From: Oligoflexia bacterium
GTDB taxonomy: Bacteria; Bdellovibrionota; UBA1018
Direction of reading: 5' to 3'
DNA: 64,000 nt
NCBI GenBank assembly: GCA_031292385.1
Contig: JARLHE010000011.1
Coordinates: 43,879-107,878, forward strand
This document shows, one piece after another, positions 61,698 to 64,000 of this stretch. Numbering within the stretch: position 1 is the stretch's first letter; every line of letters begins with the position of its first letter. Position numbers and translations under genes: made by a program. The notes under the pieces were generated by a model. That model was not told the origin of the DNA. It was given only the letters and a program-made list of their open reading frames with translations, and searched no databases.

Positions 61698-63148
61698 TCA
61701 AATTGTCGCGTCAACGTCGGTTTGTTTTCTTTGCATTTTGGGGTGGCCTGGCGCTTTCGGCCGAATTCGCATTCGCGGCGTCCGCGCCGATTATGCCTCC
61801 GCTTCAGGTCTTTCATGTGAACCCGGCTTCACTCCGGGAGCAGCTCTTGCCGCCGCCGAACGATCCGACCTCCGGGAATATCTCGTTGCAGAACACTCTT
61901 TTGCAGGTTCACGATGCCCGCGACCAGGTCAGCATGAAGCGTGCGGAGCTCCTGCCTTCTCTTAACGTGACGGCGGCAATCAAAGTCGTGTCCGGTGGGC
62001 CGACCTTTTTGCTGCAAGCGGTCGACATCTTGCTGCCTTTTTTGATGCCGGCGAATTATTTTAACCTTTACGCCCAGAAAGCTCAGTTCGAAGCGGAGAA
62101 GATCGCCTATCAGATCATGGAGCTCAACACCTATAGCGAAGCTCTGGCGATTTATTATACCGCGCTCGCGGACGCTCAAAGCCAGGCTTATTACGAAAAG
62201 TTGGCGACGGATCTGAACTCCGTCGCCCAATTTTGGCAAAGGCAAGAGCAGTTGCAATTGGCGCCCGTGTCCGCGGTGATTCAGGCCCAGGCCGACGCGC
62301 AGCAAGCCGAGATCAACGCTTCTCAGAACGCCGAGCTCGTGGAGCAGGAAACCGCAAGCCTTCGCGCCGCTTTGGGTGCGCCGCTGGATTTGAATACCCG
62401 CATTATTCTTGTGCCAGGCAACGTGCCTGTGTCTTCCTATGAGCTCAGCAGTCCCGCGGGCGCGCAAGCGGCGGCACTGAACGGGGCTCCGGAAGTGGCG
62501 CAAATCGATGACCTGATCAGCGCTGCCGGCGATGAAAAGTGGGCGGCGATTTTCGGGTTCGTGAACAGCTCCCAGCTCAGTATCTCGACCGGCTCTGGCG
62601 GCATCAGCAATGGAAATATAGTGAGCGGGGGAGTCAATTTGGGGTTCGCTGAATTTCCGGCCGTCAGCCTTGCCAGCCGAAACATCCAGGAAATCGAAAT
62701 GCAGAAAATTTCCTTGGCTCAGTCCATTGGCGAGACTTTGGAAAGCGCGATTAACAGTATTGCCGAGTCCAAAAAACAGCTCGGTCTCGCGCAAGAAGCG
62801 GTTGCGAGCTATCAGCAGATCTATAATACGGACCTGAACGAGTACAATTTGGGTCTATTCAACTATACGGATCTGTTGATTGCCCGCACCAATCTGACGA
62901 CGGCACAATTATCGCTAGTACGTGCGCAGCTTGATTTGAACTTGCAACGCATCAACATTCATCGGGAGATGAGAAGCTTCGAGTTTGCGAATATCAAAGG
63001 ATGCATTCTCGCTCAGCCCCAAAAGGGAGGCTTTAATCCCATCAAGGCTATCGGCAATTTGTTCGGGTCGACCGAGGGCAATGTTACGTTGGATCAAGCG
63101 TGCAGAGAAAACGGGTCTGCATTTAGTTCAATAAAAACAGGTAGTTAA
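61694..63148 (+). CDS. TolC-family outer-membrane channel protein, second copy
   Basis: 484 residues. Signal peptide, then an OEP-family pattern: LLQVHDARDQVSMKRAELLP, long coiled coil (~120-220), repeated second half with LGLAQEAVASYQQIYNTDLNEY and the LIARTNLTTAQLSLV helix. No pump genes are adjacent. Overlaps the OMP gene by four bases, so lipoprotein, barrel and channel probably form a functional unit in the outer membrane. Confidence 0.85.
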   Translation: MIKLSRQRRFVFFAFWGGLALSAEFAFAASAPIMPPLQVFHVNPASLREQLLPPPNDPTSGNISLQNTLLQVHDARDQVSMKRAELLPSLNVTAAIKVVSGGPTFLLQAVDILLPFLMPANYFNLYAQKAQFEAEKIAYQIMELNTYSEALAIYYTALADAQSQAYYEKLATDLNSVAQFWQRQEQLQLAPVSAVIQAQADAQQAEINASQNAELVEQETASLRAALGAPLDLNTRIILVPGNVPVSSYELSSPAGAQAAALNGAPEVAQIDDLISAAGDEKWAAIFGFVNSSQLSISTGSGGISNGNIVSGGVNLGFAEFPAVSLASRNIQEIEMQKISLAQSIGETLESAINSIAESKKQLGLAQEAVASYQQIYNTDLNEYNLGLFNYTDLLIARTNLTTAQLSLVRAQLDLNLQRINIHREMRSFEFANIKGCILAQPQKGGFNPIKAIGNLFGSTEGNVTLDQACRENGSAFSSIKTGS

Positions 63149-63221
63149 TAATCTTCAAAATAGTTGATTATTACAGTCATATATAGTACATATAGGCGCG
63201 TTTCGTAAGGAGACCGCTATT

Positions 63222-63884
63222 GTGAAACATGCTCGTAGTCTCGTCAGCCTAGTTTATATTCTTGCCCTTGCCGTCACGCCGTTCGCGCTGAAAAGCAGGG
63301 CTGATTATTATCCGTCCTACGGTAGCTCGAATTCCTATGGCGGCGGGTACGGGGGCTTTAACTACGGATATGGTCGAGAGAGCAGCTCGGGGGGCGGCTC
63401 GAAGATGGTCTCGCTCGAAATGGATCAGAAGAAAATCCTCAACAGCGATTTTCGAGTTGCGGCCCGCGAAGACCGGTTGGCCGATATGAAAAGATTTCTG
63501 AAGTCAGGGGCGGATGTGAATAGCCAGTCCGAAACTGGCGAGACCGCTTTGATGTACGCCTCGCGACAATGCTCGCTCGATGCGGTGCGCGTTTTGTTGA
63601 ATGCGCATGCCAAGGCAAGTGAGCGCGATAACCTGGGGCGCGACGCCTTGATGTACGCTGTAATGAATGCATGCACTCCGGTAGTGGAGCTCTTGCTCAA
63701 AGACCCGACCGTGTTAGTGGATGCCGCGGACGAGTCCAGGCATACCGCGCTCGATTATTCGGCCGAGGCCGCCGACAGCGAAGTGGATGGCCCGTCGATC
63801 GATATTCTGCATCTCTTGCGCAAAGCTCAATATCGCCGCGCCAAACATCATGCTTCGAGCGAGCCGGCTCCGGGATCCGGCTAA
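63222..63884 (+). CDS. Exported ankyrin-repeat protein
   Basis: 220 residues with a GTG start preceded by AAGGAGA. Signal peptide ends near S-R-A. A Gly/Tyr/Ser-rich linker (~30-60) leads to ankyrin repeats (~85-170): GADVNSQSETGETALMYASRQ, RDALMYAVMNACTPVVELLL and TALDYSAEA. An exported ankyrin protein suggests a periplasmic or host/prey-directed protein-binding role; context does not decide this. Confidence 0.82.
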   Translation: MKHARSLVSLVYILALAVTPFALKSRADYYPSYGSSNSYGGGYGGFNYGYGRESSSGGGSKMVSLEMDQKKILNSDFRVAAREDRLADMKRFLKSGADVNSQSETGETALMYASRQCSLDAVRVLLNAHAKASERDNLGRDALMYAVMNACTPVVELLLKDPTVLVDAADESRHTALDYSAEAADSEVDGPSIDILHLLRKAQYRRAKHHASSEPAPGSG

Positions 63885-63894
63885 TCATAAAAAA

Positions 63895-63936
63895 AAACGA
63901 CGTGTCGGAGGTTTTCATGCCTCGGACACGTCGTTT
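63895..63936 (-). terminator. Intrinsic terminator of the Gly-rich gene
   Basis: AAACGACGTGTC (63895-63906) pairs with GACACGTCGTTT (63925-63936). Read on the minus strand the hairpin is followed by nine T, which fits the gene ending at 63959; on the plus strand the T-run is short. Confidence 0.85.
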
Positions 63937-63958
63937 AATCAATTATTTAGCTTTTAGC

Positions 63959-64000
63959 TTAGTAGCGTCCGCCGCGTCCGCCACCGCCGCCGCCGAAGCC
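63959..64000 (-). CDS. Gly/Arg-rich protein, C-terminal end (probably RNA-binding)
   Basis: Only the last 13 codons are in the window: G-F-G-G-G-G-G-G-R-G-G-R-Y and stop. Such RGG/Gly tails end bacterial RRM-type RNA-binding proteins and some cold-shock proteins. The terminator at 63895 follows the stop. The rest lies beyond the window edge. Confidence 0.55.
   Translation of the reverse strand, partial: GFGGGGGGRGGRY

Overview
The window reads as a stretch of Gram-negative chromosome with dense coding, short gaps and many secreted or lipid-anchored proteins. The core genes (mreC-mreD-mrdA-rodA, lexA, uvrA, argS, folE, lipA/lipB, rlmN) and the wealth of exported proteins of unknown function suggest a Bdellovibrionota-like or former deltaproteobacterial organism. 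That placement is inference; no rRNA marker is present. I see no tRNA, rRNA, CRISPR array, transposase or integrase.

Layout: 0-5 kb holds the end of an SGNH hydrolase, an isovaleryl-CoA-dehydrogenase-type enzyme and an unknown TIM-barrel-like gene pair. 5-8.4 kb holds rlmN, a coiled-coil protein and a YhcC-type radical SAM enzyme. 8.4-13.2 kb is the cell-elongation operon mreC-mreD-mrdA-rodA (minus strand), divergent from a PpiD-like chaperone, an acyltransferase and a DUF155 protein. 16.5-23 kb has a lipoprotein, a hydrolase, a TPR/winged-helix regulator and uvrA. 23-27.8 kb has an HD phosphohydrolase, a Lys/Ala-rich histone-like protein, a large TadG-like protein, two related structured palindromes and a probable small RNA. 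27.9-33 kb is lipA - E2 - lpd - lipB - MBL hydrolase, a lipoylation and 2-oxoacid dehydrogenase operon without E1 genes.

33-42.4 kb is the accessory region and the most interesting part; its first 7 kb is clearly richer in A+T than its flanks. It holds three apparent peptide-signalling modules. Module 1 is a hybrid histidine kinase divergent from a 53-codon leader-like peptide gene, an OppA-type peptide-binding protein and a short YcaO-family protein (overlapping genes). Modules 2 and 3 each consist of a 39- or 41-codon exported peptide ending in a six-residue Cys-bounded tail (CAGYGC and CSCQPC, each directly after an A-x-A site). In each, the peptide gene abuts tail-to-tail a 665-residue receptor with a periplasmic domain, seven membrane helices and a class III nucleotidyl-cyclase-like domain. 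Both peptide genes have near-identical sigma-54-type (-24/-12) promoters and ribosome binding sites, and receptor 1 carries CFGYGC in its periplasmic domain, one residue different from its partner peptide's tail. I propose a peptide-pheromone / receptor-cyclase system.

42.4-50.5 kb returns to housekeeping (folE, mrp, ferredoxin, metallophosphoesterase, argS) with a metzincin lipoprotein. 50.5-64 kb holds an AidB-like dehydrogenase, three exported proteins of which two look paralogous and share an unusual palindromic promoter, an SDR, lexA with a phased-repeat operator, a MarR regulator divergent from a TolC-family gene, a lipoprotein - OMP - TolC operon, an exported ankyrin protein and the tail of a Gly/Arg-rich protein. 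Five sites in the window match the GG-N10-GC sigma-54 spacing in front of exported proteins, the two peptides and the candidate small RNA, hinting at a common sigma-54 regulon.
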